A stretch of 64,000 nt of DNA from an uncultured Gemmatimonadota bacterium (GCA_903882745.1 CAIRYG010000005.1:62001-126000); one strand, 5' to 3'. Numbered from the stretch's first letter, positions 25,977 through 35,108 are shown. Notes: generated by a model from the letters alone, not told the origin. Program-made: numbers and translations.

Positions 25977-27398
25977 TCAGTCGAGTGCAATCGCGCGTCC
26001 TTCGCGCTCCCAATCGCCGAATCCTCCTCGGAGATTGATAATGTCGTGTACGCCGCCGCGCCGCAAAACACTCGAGGCAATCGCACTGCGCGCGCCGCCC
26101 TGACACTGCAGCACAATGGGTTTGTCGCGCGGAATCTCTGCCAATCGCTCGGTGAGGTACCCAACCGGGATGTGCAGCGCGCCCGGAATGTGCCCGTGCG
26201 CAAACTCGCTGTGATTGCGTACGTCGACAACAGTGACCTCGTGCGCGGCAACGCGCGGCGCCAACTCCGCTCCCGTGGCCTGCGGAATGGTCTCAACGAC
26301 GTGCCCCACGGACGTCCACGCGGTCATCGCCTCGGCGGTCGTGAAACCGGCCACATGGTCGAGGCCGATCATGGCCATCTCGCGCGTCGCGCGCGCAGCC
26401 TGCGCGGCATCGTTGGCGATCAGCACCACGTCGCGATCATAGGGGAGCAGCCACCCGGCCCAGGTCGAGAAGCTCTTGCCGAAGGGAATGTTGAGCGTGC
26501 CCGGGATGTACCCAGCGGCGAACTCGTCTGCGGCACGAATGTCGACCACGATTCCTTCACGCACCACCGTGGGTGTGAGCGCGGTGGCGTCGAGTGCCTT
26601 GGGGCTTGGCATGGCCCCAAGGATCGCCGGGCCGTCGCGGTTCAGGCGCTTCATCGTCGCGAAATACACCGGCGGCTCAGGCTGCCCAGCGAGCACTTCG
26701 TGCACAAAGCGGTCTTCCTGCGTAGCACTCACCCCCCAGTTGGCAATGCGCTCATACCCAACCGTGCTCTGTGGCATGGCGCCGAGTGCTTTGCCGCACG
26801 CCGAGCCGGCGCCGTGGCCAGGCCAGACTTGGACGTAGTCGGGGAGTGCGCGGAACTGCTCGAGCGAATGAAAGAGTTGGTGAGCCGCGACTTCCATAGT
26901 GTTCGCGACCTTCGCCGCGCGCTCAAGCAGATCCGGGCGCCCGACATCGCCAACGAACACGAAATCGCCGGAACAGAGTCCAACGGGGCGATCGCTGGCG
27001 GCCGTGTCCGTCACGAGGAAGCTCAGATGCTCCGGCGTGTGTCCGGGGGTGTGCAGCACGTCGAGGCGTACCTTGCCGAGGGTGATCTGATCACCGTCGT
27101 GAAGGAGTTGTGCGTGGTCCGCCGCGGCGAATCGATACTGCCAGTCCTCTCCCCCTTCGGCGCTCAGATACAGCCTGGCGCCGGTGGCGCGCGCGAGCTC
27201 ACGACTGCCGGAGAGGAAATCGGCGTGGATGTGCGTCTCCGTGACCGCCACAATCTGCAACTTCTCGGCGGCCGCGGCCGCGATATAGGCGGCGATATCG
27301 CGATTGGCGTCAATCACGATCGCCTCGCGCGTGCCGTCGCAGCCAATCAGGTAGCTCGCTTGGGCGAGACCGTCGTCGTAGAAGCGTTTAAAGAACAT
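25977..27398 (-). CDS. metallo-beta-lactamase-fold persulfide-dioxygenase-like protein fused to two rhodanese domains
   Basis: The 473-residue protein starts at MFFKRFYDDGL, an N terminus typical of this family. Residues 1-240 are an MBL-fold domain of the ETHE1/CstB kind (TETHIHADFLSG, LHTPGHTPEHLSF, FVGDVGRPDLL, VWPGHGAGSACG). Two rhodanese domains follow: the first has no active-site Cys (VVLIANDAAQAAR), the second has one (IVLQCQGGARS). CstB-type enzymes oxidise persulfides and move sulfane sulfur, releasing sulfite or thiosulfate. The sulfite-exporter-like TauE gene just upstream supports this reading. The last His of the usual HxHxDH is Phe, as in some relatives. Confidence 0.88.
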   Translation of the reverse strand: MFFKRFYDDGLAQASYLIGCDGTREAIVIDANRDIAAYIAAAAAEKLQIVAVTETHIHADFLSGSRELARATGARLYLSAEGGEDWQYRFAAADHAQLLHDGDQITLGKVRLDVLHTPGHTPEHLSFLVTDTAASDRPVGLCSGDFVFVGDVGRPDLLERAAKVANTMEVAAHQLFHSLEQFRALPDYVQVWPGHGAGSACGKALGAMPQSTVGYERIANWGVSATQEDRFVHEVLAGQPEPPVYFATMKRLNRDGPAILGAMPSPKALDATALTPTVVREGIVVDIRAADEFAAGYIPGTLNIPFGKSFSTWAGWLLPYDRDVVLIANDAAQAARATREMAMIGLDHVAGFTTAEAMTAWTSVGHVVETIPQATGAELAPRVAAHEVTVVDVRNHSEFAHGHIPGALHIPVGYLTERLAEIPRDKPIVLQCQGGARSAIASSVLRRGGVHDIINLRGGFGDWEREGRAIALD

Positions 27399-27414
27399 AT
27401 CGTGGCTCCGCGCG

Positions 27415-28200
27415 TTAGAACTGCGAGCGATTCTGCCAGAGGAGCAGCGTAGCGACCACGAGCAGGAGGAGGGCGAATCCCCGCTTGAGACTGCCGACGG
27501 CGACTCGGCGGGCGAGCCGCGTGCCGACAACAAGACCAATCATGGACGTCGCGGTAAAGATAGCGATGACGCCACACGGGAGCGCGGCGACGTTGTGTTG
27601 CCCGGCGAAACCCGCCACGCAGTTAGCGGTGATAATGAGCAACGAAGTGCCCACCGCCTCGCGCATGGCCACGCCACCGTAGCCGACGAGGGCCGGAACG
27701 ATCAAGAAGCCCCCGCCAACGCCCACGAGTCCGGTCAGCGTGCCGACACACAGTCCAACCAGTGCGAGCACCGCAGGGCGCGGCGGCGCGGCGTCGGCGG
27801 GCACATCGGCTTTGCTCGCCGAGCGCAGCATCGTGACGGCGGAAACGAGCATGACGGTGCCGAGGATCACGAGTTGGAGCGTTCCTTTCACGCCATGCGA
27901 GAGTCGAGCGGCCACGAAAGCAGCTGACATCGACGCCGCGCCGACAATTAGCGCGCGCTGCATGTTCACAAACCCTGCGCGGTATCGACCCACAGCGCCC
28001 ACGAGTGTCGTGAAGCCCACCACCGGATAGCTCATCGCGATCGCGAGCTTGGGGTCGTAGCCGAGCACGTACACAAACACCGGCACGGTGAGAATAGAGC
28101 CGCCCCCGCCGAGCATGCCCAGGGTGATGCCGATGATAAAGGAGAGCGCGAGCCCTGGGAGGAGATGGCCTGGCGTTGCGATGCTCAGGAGGTCGGTCAT
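27415..28200 (-). CDS. TauE/SafE-family sulfite/sulfonate exporter-like membrane protein
   Basis: The 261-residue protein has about eight hydrophobic helices with the family's glycine-rich first loop (IIGITLGMLGGGGSILTVPVFVY) and its repeat in the second half (VGLCVGTLTGLVGVGGGFLIVPAL). TauE proteins export sulfite or other sulfur anions. The ATG at 28200 overlaps the amidase stop (ATGA), and the MBL/rhodanese gene begins 16 bp after this one, so all three are one operon. Export of sulfite made by the persulfide-oxidising enzyme is the simplest model. Confidence 0.88.
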   Translation of the reverse strand: MTDLLSIATPGHLLPGLALSFIIGITLGMLGGGGSILTVPVFVYVLGYDPKLAIAMSYPVVGFTTLVGAVGRYRAGFVNMQRALIVGAASMSAAFVAARLSHGVKGTLQLVILGTVMLVSAVTMLRSASKADVPADAAPPRPAVLALVGLCVGTLTGLVGVGGGFLIVPALVGYGGVAMREAVGTSLLIITANCVAGFAGQHNVAALPCGVIAIFTATSMIGLVVGTRLARRVAVGSLKRGFALLLLVVATLLLWQNRSQF

Positions 28201-29864
28201 GCGTCGAGCACCGGATGCCACCGTGTTGGGGCGCGGCGCTCGACGATTTGTTCGGCCATGGCGGCAATGCGGAAGAGGAGGCGTTCGCCCCACGGGCGAC
28301 CGATGGCTTGCAGCCCGATCGGGAGTCCGTTGCTGTCGTAGCCTGCCGGCATGGTGATGGCCGGGTGCCCCGTGAGGTTGGCCGGTTGGCAGAAGCGCAT
28401 GACGCGGAGCGACATGGAGAGGTCGCTGTTGCCATTGGGGAGCGAGCGCTCATCAATCGCGGGCGCGGTCTGACCGGTGGTCGGCGTGATAATGGCGTCG
28501 ACGTCGGCGAAGGCATGCGCCCAAATCGCTTGGGCGCGGGTGCGAATCCGTTGTGCCGTGAGATAGTCGCGTGCGCCGAAGCTGCGGGCTAACGCGAGAT
28601 TCACCCGCACGTCGAGTCCGAAGTCGCGACGGTGTTCGGCGTAATGCCGCTCCATACTGGTGGTCATCTCGCTGGTGATGCTCACGATATGCGCGATGCG
28701 CTGCGCGTCGAGCTCCGGGATTTCGACGTCGTGCAGGGTGGCGCCGCGTGCGACGAGCTGCTGCAGCAACCGATCGGTGTGTTGTACCACGTCGGCGGTC
28801 GCATGCTCGAACCAGGGGCGGTAGATCCCCAGTCGGATACCCGCGAGCGAGGCCGGCGCGGATTCGTCGAGGGAGATTTCGGGTTTGTCGGCGGTGTTCG
28901 CGTCGTGCGTGTCGTGGCCCGCCATGATGGCCCAGGCGCGCGCGGTGTCGCGCACGGTGGCGGCGATGGGTCCGAGGTAGCCCAGACTCCAGCAGAGCGG
29001 AAAGGCGCCGTGCTCACTCACTCGACCGAAGGTGCTCTTGATGCCGACTACGCCACAGAGGGCCGCGGGAATACGAATGGAGCCGCCGCCGTCAGCGCCA
29101 ATTGCCACGGGTACGAGTCCGGCAGCAACGGCGGTGCCGGAGCCGCTGGAAGAGGCGCCGGTGTGGTAGCGGTCGTTGTACGGATTGCGCGTGCATCCGT
29201 GATGCGGATTGAGACCGGTGATGTTGATGCCGATCTCGTGCATGTTGGTTTTGCCAACGATCAATGCGCCGGCGGCACGCATGCGGGCGACGACCGTGGC
29301 GTCGTGCGTGGCGGGCGTGCGTCCCAGAAATTTGGTGCCGACCGCCGTCGGATACCCGGCCACGTCCATTTCATCTTTCACGCCGACAGGGACGCCGTCG
29401 AAGAGGCCGAGTGGGCGGCCGGCGCGCCAGCGGTCGGTGCTCGCGCGCGCTTGGGCGAGGACGTCGTCGCGATTGATGGCGACGAAGGCGCGCAGGGGGC
29501 GGTCGCCGCGCTCACTTTCGTCGACGCGGGCGAGAAACTGCGTCGCGACGTCGGTGGGCGTGGTGCGCCCCGATCGGTATGCCTCGTGATAGTCGTCGAC
29601 GCTCGGGAAGTGGAATCCCGGAGCGGTGGTGGGTGCGGTGGCGCGGACGAGCGGGGGGAGCGCTCGCGTGTCGGCTGGCAGGTGCGGGTACATGGTGGGG
29701 ACTTCGTCCGGGGTGCGCTGATCAAAGCCGGCGAGCCCGCCATCCTTCTTCAGTTTCTCCACCAAGAGCGGCCCAACAATGGGGCTTTCGGCGATTGCGA
29801 CAACGACGCGCAGTCCCGTGGTGCCCAGTTTGGGGAGGGAGACGTCCTTTAGATCGTAGGTCAC
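28197..29864 (-). CDS. amidase-signature-family amidase
   Basis: The 555-residue enzyme carries the Ser-cisSer-Lys catalytic set of the amidase signature family: Lys in GVPVGVKDEMDVAG, cis-Ser in the GASSSGSGTAVAAG region, and the nucleophile in GADGGGSIRIPAALCG. About 110 extra N-terminal residues precede the usual core (ESPIVGPLLVEKLKKDGG onward). It is probably cytoplasmic, as no signal peptide is seen. GTG at 29864 overlaps the upstream TGA (GTGA), so I prefer it to the frame from 29948. It is unclear how the amidase relates to the sulfur genes; an amide or amidated sulfonate substrate is a guess only. Confidence 0.88.
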   Translation of the reverse strand: MTYDLKDVSLPKLGTTGLRVVVAIAESPIVGPLLVEKLKKDGGLAGFDQRTPDEVPTMYPHLPADTRALPPLVRATAPTTAPGFHFPSVDDYHEAYRSGRTTPTDVATQFLARVDESERGDRPLRAFVAINRDDVLAQARASTDRWRAGRPLGLFDGVPVGVKDEMDVAGYPTAVGTKFLGRTPATHDATVVARMRAAGALIVGKTNMHEIGINITGLNPHHGCTRNPYNDRYHTGASSSGSGTAVAAGLVPVAIGADGGGSIRIPAALCGVVGIKSTFGRVSEHGAFPLCWSLGYLGPIAATVRDTARAWAIMAGHDTHDANTADKPEISLDESAPASLAGIRLGIYRPWFEHATADVVQHTDRLLQQLVARGATLHDVEIPELDAQRIAHIVSITSEMTTSMERHYAEHRRDFGLDVRVNLALARSFGARDYLTAQRIRTRAQAIWAHAFADVDAIITPTTGQTAPAIDERSLPNGNSDLSMSLRVMRFCQPANLTGHPAITMPAGYDSNGLPIGLQAIGRPWGERLLFRIAAMAEQIVERRAPTRWHPVLDA

Positions 29865-32059
29865 GGCGTGCCTCTCGAGTACTTGGATACGCGTCCACGT
29901 GGACCCGCGACCCATCCCGCGTCTGGCGCGGGGAAGCTCACGGCCCATGAGGTAAGAGTATCACCGTGTTGCCAGCTGGCGCCGAAGTCGGTGGTGAAAG
30001 CGGTACCCCATCCACCGGTGGCCACAAAGGTCGGAGTGCGCGCGCCGCGCACGAGCGCGAGGCCTTGGGTGACGCCATCGGGCCGGTGAAGGGCGTCGCC
30101 CGCGGGTTTCCAAGTGAGACCGCCGTCGGTGGTGCGGATAGCGAAGTCGGTGATACCGCGCGGAATGTTGTAGTCGCCGCCCACGGCGAGTCCGTTGAGG
30201 GGATCACTGAAGGCAATGCCGAAGAGTCCTGCGCTCGCGCCGCCGGGCATGCCGGTGCTGGCAACCGTCCAGCTCCGCCCGCGGTCGGTGGTGCGAAAGA
30301 CGCGCGCTTCTTTGCCACCGCCGGTGGCAATCCAGGCGTTGCTCGTGCCCTGTGTGGTGAGCTGCGTGTTGCTCGCGGCGAAGGCCGCTTCTTTGTCGAT
30401 GATCGGCGGGATGTTGGCGGGGTTGGAGCGCTGCCAGCTCTTGCCCCCGTCGGCGGTGGTGAGAATCACCAGCTTGTTGTCGATCGGATCGCTGAAGGTG
30501 ATGCCGTGTTGCGCGTCCCAGAAGGCGAGCCCGTCGAGGAACATGCCTGTGGTGGAATCGCTGAAGGTGAGCTGCCAAGATTTTGCGCCATCGGTGGTAC
30601 GATAGATGCGCGCTTGTCCTTGTTCGGCTGGCCCGGCGCTCGCGACGACGGCGGTGTTGGCGTCGAAGGCGGTGATGCCGCGGAAATCCAAGCGGGCGGC
30701 ACCCGGCACGGAGTCCACCTGCCAGGTGGTGCCCCCGTCAATCGTGCGGAACACTTTCCCACCGGTGCAACCCACCCACGCGACACTCGGCGTGGGCGCG
30801 CTCATGCTGCGGCAACTTGATGTGCTGCGCACCGGCTGCGCCGTCCAGGGGGTGGCGTTGGTGGTGAAGAGCAGCTGGTCGACAATCCGTTCGGCGAGCT
30901 TGATCGGTTCCCCTTCATTGCGATTTGTGAGGACGATTACGGTTGCTTTGAGCGCCGGAATGCGAATGATCGCGTTGCGGAATCCAATGGAGGAGCCGGT
31001 GTGATAGAGGCGCGGGACACCGCGGTAGCTGTCGGTGAGCCAGCCGTAGCCGTAGCCGGTGCGTTTGCGGTCCGTCGTCGAGCCGGAGGTAAAGGCTTCC
31101 TTGAGTGTGGCCTGCGGGAGAATCGCGTCGGTGTAGAGTGCTTGATCCCAGCGGTAGAGATCGTCGATGGAGCTGTAGATGCCACCATCGCCGAGTACGG
31201 CGGAGGTGTTGGACTGATCGGTGCGCGTCCAGGTGGTGCCGGCGCGTGAGTGGCCGTAGACGCGATTTGTGAGGGCTGGATCGCCTTGTCGATAGGCGAT
31301 GGTGGTGCTCATACCGAGCGGGGTGAAGATGCGCTGTTTGAGGAACTGGTCGAACGGGATGCCGCTACGAGTGGCGACGATTTCGCTGAGGAGGGCGTAG
31401 CCTGTGTTGCTGTAGTGGTAGGTGGCGCCTGCCGGGCTGAGCACACTGTCGGTGTGCTTCATGAAGGTGAGGGCGTCGGCGTCGCTGACTTGGCGCGTTT
31501 GTGAATCGGGAACGAAGTCTTCGTAATCGCGGAGCCCGCTGGTGTGGTGCAGGAGGTGTTTGACGGTGATCGACTTGCCGTAGGCGGGGAAATCTGGCCA
31601 GATGTCGGTGAGCGATTCGTCGAGTCGCAGTTTGCCGTCGTTGACCAGGAGGAGAGTGGCGGCGGCGGTGAACTGCTTGGTCATGGAGGCGAGGCGGAAG
31701 TTGCTCCGGCTCGTGATGGTGGTGGCGTTGGTGGTTTTTGGTGCGAGGTCGCTGCTTCCGTAGCCCGTGTGGACGAGCAGTTGGCCGTCGAGGGCGACGA
31801 GGACGGCGGCGCCAGGTCCGTTGGGGGCGCGATAGGCGCTGAAGAGGGAGTCGAGGAAGGCGGTGGTGATTGCGCCCGCCGGTGCGCCCGAGAGAGCGCC
31901 CACCGGCGCGCCCGTGAGCGCGCCCTGGGTGGAGCGCGCGGCCATCGTGAGCGCGATGATTGTCAGCGCGGCGATGCGTGTGGCAGCACGTGACGTGCGC
32001 AGTGACACGCGCTGCGACAGGCGCTGCGACGGGCGGTTACGGGCAGGGGATGCAGTCAT
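29861..32059 (-). CDS. class C beta-lactamase-fold serine hydrolase fused to a Ycf48/BNR-type beta-propeller
   Basis: An Arg-rich start and hydrophobic stretch (AALTIIALTMAARSTQ) look like a signal peptide. The first 400 residues form a serine hydrolase with SMTK (near residue 124), YSN (YHYSNTGYALL) and HTG (LYHTGSSIG), the three motifs of class C beta-lactamase-like peptidases and esterases. Residues from about 410 to 732 form repeated BNR blades (FRTIDGGTTW, YRTTDGAKSW, FRTTDRGRSW, IRTTDGGLTW) as in Ycf48 and sialidase-like propellers. ATG 32059 has GAGGAG eight bases upstream. A short GAPVGAL/GAPAGAI repeat lies after the signal. The fusion is unusual. Substrate unknown. Confidence 0.88.
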   Translation of the reverse strand: MTASPARNRPSQRLSQRVSLRTSRAATRIAALTIIALTMAARSTQGALTGAPVGALSGAPAGAITTAFLDSLFSAYRAPNGPGAAVLVALDGQLLVHTGYGSSDLAPKTTNATTITSRSNFRLASMTKQFTAAATLLLVNDGKLRLDESLTDIWPDFPAYGKSITVKHLLHHTSGLRDYEDFVPDSQTRQVSDADALTFMKHTDSVLSPAGATYHYSNTGYALLSEIVATRSGIPFDQFLKQRIFTPLGMSTTIAYRQGDPALTNRVYGHSRAGTTWTRTDQSNTSAVLGDGGIYSSIDDLYRWDQALYTDAILPQATLKEAFTSGSTTDRKRTGYGYGWLTDSYRGVPRLYHTGSSIGFRNAIIRIPALKATVIVLTNRNEGEPIKLAERIVDQLLFTTNATPWTAQPVRSTSSCRSMSAPTPSVAWVGCTGGKVFRTIDGGTTWQVDSVPGAARLDFRGITAFDANTAVVASAGPAEQGQARIYRTTDGAKSWQLTFSDSTTGMFLDGLAFWDAQHGITFSDPIDNKLVILTTADGGKSWQRSNPANIPPIIDKEAAFAASNTQLTTQGTSNAWIATGGGKEARVFRTTDRGRSWTVASTGMPGGASAGLFGIAFSDPLNGLAVGGDYNIPRGITDFAIRTTDGGLTWKPAGDALHRPDGVTQGLALVRGARTPTFVATGGWGTAFTTDFGASWQHGDTLTSWAVSFPAPDAGWVAGPRGRVSKYSRGTP

Positions 32060-32158
32060 GGCGGGGAACTCCTCGCATTGCGGGGAACGGGTGCGATAGC
32101 CAAAGTACGATATTGGCTGAGTTGAGGCTATTCTCGCGCGCGCTGACTGGAGTGTGTG

Positions 32159-32941
32159 ATGCACGACCTGACCACGCAATTGCTGGCCGGTACGACGACG
32201 GTGTTGGGCATGATGTTCCTGCTCTGGTGTCTGCACCTCGCGCTCAAGAACGCGGCGGTGGTCGACGTGGGGTGGACGGCTGGGCTTGGGATTCTCGCGG
32301 TGCTCTACGCCTGGCTTGGCACCGGTTGGGGTCCGCGGCGACTCGCCGTGTTGCTGATGGTGGGGCTGTGGAGTGCGCGGCTGACCCTGCATTTGGTGGC
32401 GCGGGTGTCGAGCGAACCGGAGGATGCGCGCTACACCGAGATTCGGGCGCGTTGGAAGACGAACCTTGGCATCAAGTTCTTCGCCTTCTTCATGTTTCAG
32501 GGGGTGCTGGATCTGCTGCTGTCCACCCCGTATCTGATTGCGTCACGGAATGCGGCGGTTGGGGTGAGCCCGTTCGAGCTACTCGGCGCGCTGGTCTGGG
32601 TGGTGGCCGTCATTGGCGAGGCGATTGCCGACCGGCAGCTCCGCGCGTTCAAAGCCGACCCCGCCAACACAGGCACGGTGTGCCGCGTGGGGCTTTGGGG
32701 ATGGAGCCGGCACCCGAACTACTTCTTTGAATGGTTGATCTGGGTGTCGTTCGCGACTTTTGCGCTCGGTTCGCCCTGGGGATGGCTGGGGATTGGGTGT
32801 CCGATCCTGATGCTGTACTTCTTGTTGCGGGTCACCGGGATCCCGGCGACCGAAGCGCACGCGGTGAAGTCGCGCGGGGAGTCGTACCGGCAGTATCAGC
32901 GGGAGGTGTCGGCGTTTGTGCCGCGGCGGCCGCGGGGGTAG
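32159..32941 (+). CDS. DUF1295-family membrane protein (steroid 5-alpha-reductase/ICMT-like fold)
   Basis: The 260-residue protein has about six or seven hydrophobic helices and the DUF1295 motifs: VVDVGWTAGLG early, WSARLTLHLVAR, and the C-terminal GLWGWSRHPNYFFEWLIWV with the RHPNY cofactor-binding signature shared by isoprenylcysteine methyltransferases and steroid reductases, then SRGESYRQYQREVSAFVPR. It probably reduces or methylates a lipid. ATG 32159 has TGGAG six bases before it and is preferred to the GTG at 32156. It is divergent from the beta-lactamase-like gene. Confidence 0.88.
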   Translation: MHDLTTQLLAGTTTVLGMMFLLWCLHLALKNAAVVDVGWTAGLGILAVLYAWLGTGWGPRRLAVLLMVGLWSARLTLHLVARVSSEPEDARYTEIRARWKTNLGIKFFAFFMFQGVLDLLLSTPYLIASRNAAVGVSPFELLGALVWVVAVIGEAIADRQLRAFKADPANTGTVCRVGLWGWSRHPNYFFEWLIWVSFATFALGSPWGWLGIGCPILMLYFLLRVTGIPATEAHAVKSRGESYRQYQREVSAFVPRRPRG

Positions 32942-33046
32942 TACCTGTTGGCAATCGATTGATGCGGAGCGCGACAGATTGATGGTGCATCTATCAGGAG
33001 TCTGCCGCATGTTCGAGACATGACCATCGCTCACCGCGAAGCTCGA

Positions 33047-33088
33047 TTGCCGCAAAAAGGGGGTGTAATTACATTGTATGCACACCCC
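33047..33088 (+). promoter_or_regulatory. promoter and operator of the mazEF module
   Basis: TTGCCG and TACATT are spaced by 17 bp. The region contains a 10-bp palindrome TGTAATTACA (33064-33073) and an outer inverted repeat GGGGTGT/ACACCCC (33060-33066 with 33082-33088). Both overlap the -10 region, as expected for autorepression by the antitoxin or the toxin-antitoxin complex. Confidence 0.65.
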
Positions 33089-33097
33089 AAATCTCCC

Positions 33098-33349
33098 ATG
33101 CGCAGCCGACTCATCAAAATTGGAAACTCCCGCGGTGTCCGCCTCGCCAAGCCCATGCTTGAAGAGGCCGGACTAACCGATGCGGTCGAGATCCATGTTC
33201 GTGGACGCTCCATCGTGATTACCCCCGCTGCGAAGGTACGGGAGGGGTGGGCGGAGCATGCACGGCTCGGTGCACTGAGAGGCGACGATCGACTGCTCGA
33301 TACCCCGGCTCCCACGAAGTTTGATGAGGAGGAATGGGTATGGGAGTGA
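33098..33349 (+). CDS. mazE: MazE-type (AbrB fold) antitoxin
   Basis: The 83-residue protein begins with MRSRLIKIGNSRGVRLAK, the swapped-hairpin AbrB/MazE DNA-binding fold, followed by a strand VEIHVRGRSIVITPA and an acidic C-terminal tail (KFDEEEWVWE) of the kind that blocks the MazF RNA-binding groove. It should bind the palindromic operator just upstream and repress its own transcription. The frame extends upstream to 33020, but the AbrB fold begins exactly at the chosen ATG. The toxin gene overlaps its end by 10 bp. Confidence 0.9.
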   Translation: MRSRLIKIGNSRGVRLAKPMLEEAGLTDAVEIHVRGRSIVITPAAKVREGWAEHARLGALRGDDRLLDTPAPTKFDEEEWVWE

Positions 33350-33672
33350 GCGGGCCGCGACGCGGCGATGTGTACCTCGTCGAGCTAGACCCGACTCGCG
33401 GGGCCGAAATTCGAAAGACACGCCCCTGTGTCGTGGTGTCGCCGGACGATCTCAATGAGTTCTGGGGCACGTTGACGGTGGCGCCGCTCACCACTGGGAG
33501 CCACGCGTACCCGTTCCGCGTTCCGTGCCGCTTCGCCGGGAAGAACGGCTTTGTCCTGCTCGATCAACTCCGCGCGGTCGACCGGAGCCACCTCACCAAA
33601 CGCGCCGGGCGGTTGCACGAGGTCACGCTTACTCGGATACTGTTGCTGCTGCAAGAAATCTTCGCGGTATAA
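33340..33672 (+). CDS. mazF: MazF-type mRNA interferase toxin
   Basis: The 110-residue toxin has the PemK/MazF core: RRGDVYLVELDPTRGAEIRKTRPCVVVSPDD, with the conserved Arg of RKTRP that acts in RNA cleavage, then LTVAPLTTG and GFVLLDQLRAVDRSHL. MazF enzymes cut single-stranded RNA at short motifs. ATG 33340 has AGGAGG seven bases upstream, whereas the ATG six bases earlier abuts that site, so the shorter form is chosen. The overlap with the antitoxin gene couples their translation. The pair sits alone between metabolic genes. Confidence 0.92.
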   Translation: MGVSGPRRGDVYLVELDPTRGAEIRKTRPCVVVSPDDLNEFWGTLTVAPLTTGSHAYPFRVPCRFAGKNGFVLLDQLRAVDRSHLTKRAGRLHEVTLTRILLLLQEIFAV

Positions 33673-33679
33673 CACCCGA

Positions 33680-34444
33680 CTAAATCGTATACCCCCCGTC
33701 CGCCATGTACACGCCGCCGGTGCAGAACGACGCGGCGTCGGAGCAGAGAAACAACGCCAGCCCGCTAATATCGTCTGGCTCGCCAAGTCGGTTGACCGCC
33801 TGCTTGCGCAGTGTGTAGGCGAGAAGCTTGGGGTCGGACCACAGCGCACTCGCGAAGTCGGTCTTGATCAGCCCCGGGCAGATCGCGTTGGCGCGGACGT
33901 GATGCTTTCCCCACTCCTTGGCCATCACCTTCGTGAGCGAAATAATCGCCGCCTTGCTCACGGAATAAATACCGAGCCCGGGCTCCGGCGAGACACCACC
34001 GATGCTCGAGATGTTGAGCACCGCGCCACCGCCACGCGCGATCATGCTGGGCAGGCAGGCCGAAGCGATTTCGAAGGGCGCCTTGAGGTTTACCCCCATA
34101 ATCTTGTCGAAAACGTCGCCGGTGCTCTGTTCGACTGGGCCGTAGGCGGGATTCGCAGCGGCATTGTTCACGAGGATATCGACCCCGCCAAACTGCTCCG
34201 TGGCAAAGGCGACAATCCGCGCCGCCTCCCCCGCTCGGCCAACATGCGACGAAAGGCCTGCCGCACGTCCACCCTCCGCGGTAATCAGCGCCACCGTGGC
34301 GTCCACCGATTCTTGCTTCCGACTGACCACCACGATCTGCGCGCCCTGCGCCGCAAAGAGACGCGCCATCGATTGGCCGATACCGCGTGTGGCACCGGTG
34401 ATCACGGCGACCTTGCCGTCGAGAGAGAATTGGGTGGTGGACAT
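33680..34444 (-). CDS. short-chain dehydrogenase/reductase (SDR)
   Basis: A classical SDR of 254 residues: cofactor loop TGATRGIGQSMA, LVNNAAANP, the catalytic Ser in LNISSIGGVSPEPG, YSVSK with catalytic Tyr and Lys, and a C-terminal FLCSDAASFCTGGVYMADGGY. The Arg after the first strand (VVVSRKQESV) suggests NADP(H) preference, though this is only suggestive. The substrate cannot be told. ATG 34444 is at the start of the SDR fold (STTQFSLDGKVAVITG). The gene converges on mazF with a 7-bp gap and is divergent from the SCO-like gene. Confidence 0.9.
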   Translation of the reverse strand: MSTTQFSLDGKVAVITGATRGIGQSMARLFAAQGAQIVVVSRKQESVDATVALITAEGGRAAGLSSHVGRAGEAARIVAFATEQFGGVDILVNNAAANPAYGPVEQSTGDVFDKIMGVNLKAPFEIASACLPSMIARGGGAVLNISSIGGVSPEPGLGIYSVSKAAIISLTKVMAKEWGKHHVRANAICPGLIKTDFASALWSDPKLLAYTLRKQAVNRLGEPDDISGLALFLCSDAASFCTGGVYMADGGYTI

Positions 34445-34490
34445 AAGAGTGGTGAGCGGGAAGTCCGAGCGCGGAACCGTTAGATTCTGA

Positions 34491-35108
34491 ATGATGCCGT
34501 ACTTTCCTCGACTTCGCACCTCTCTCGCCCAAGCACTCTGTGCGGCGGCGCTTCTGCTCTCGGCACTCGGCCTGTCCGCATGCGGGGCACCAGCGCCCAT
34601 GCACGGCACCATGCTCAGCGACCCGCAGCTGGCCCCACCGCTTGTGCTGACCGGCGCGGATGGCACGCGGTTCGACCTGGCCGCCGAGAAGGGGAAGATC
34701 GTGCTGATCTATTTCGGGTACACGCACTGTCCCGATGCCTGCCCGACGATGCTGAGCGACTGGGCCAAGGTCCGTCGCACGATGGGGAAGGACGCCAAGG
34801 ATGTGCGGTTTGTCTTCGCCACGGTCGATCCCGACCGCGACACGCCAGCAATCGCATCCGCGTATGCGCAGAAGTTTGACGCGGCGATTCTCGGATTCGC
34901 GGTTGGGCGTCCGGCCATCGACACGGTCCGTCAGGCCTGGGGCTTTGCGGTGTTTAAGGAATTTCTGCCGAGTATGCCCGCGGGGACGTATGGGGTGATA
35001 CATCCCGGGCAGGCGTTTGTGGTGTATCCCGATGGCAAACTGACGATGATCTACCCGCCGAACACCAAGCCCGATGACATCGCGGCTAACTTGAAGAGGA
35101 TCAAGTGA
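34491..35108 (+). CDS. SCO1/SenC-family copper chaperone lipoprotein
   Basis: The 205-residue thioredoxin-fold protein has a lipobox (LSALGLSAC), the copper-binding CPDAC in YFGYTHCPDACPTML, the redox-relay segment VDPDRDTP, and the third metal ligand His in GVIHPGQAFVV. SCO proteins deliver copper to the CuA site of cytochrome oxidase or keep its cysteines reduced. No oxidase genes are in the window. A TAGATT hexamer ends only four bases before the start codon, so the message may be leaderless. Its stop overlaps the next ATG (TGATG). Confidence 0.92.
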   Translation: MMPYFPRLRTSLAQALCAAALLLSALGLSACGAPAPMHGTMLSDPQLAPPLVLTGADGTRFDLAAEKGKIVLIYFGYTHCPDACPTMLSDWAKVRRTMGKDAKDVRFVFATVDPDRDTPAIASAYAQKFDAAILGFAVGRPAIDTVRQAWGFAVFKEFLPSMPAGTYGVIHPGQAFVVYPDGKLTMIYPPNTKPDDIAANLKRIK

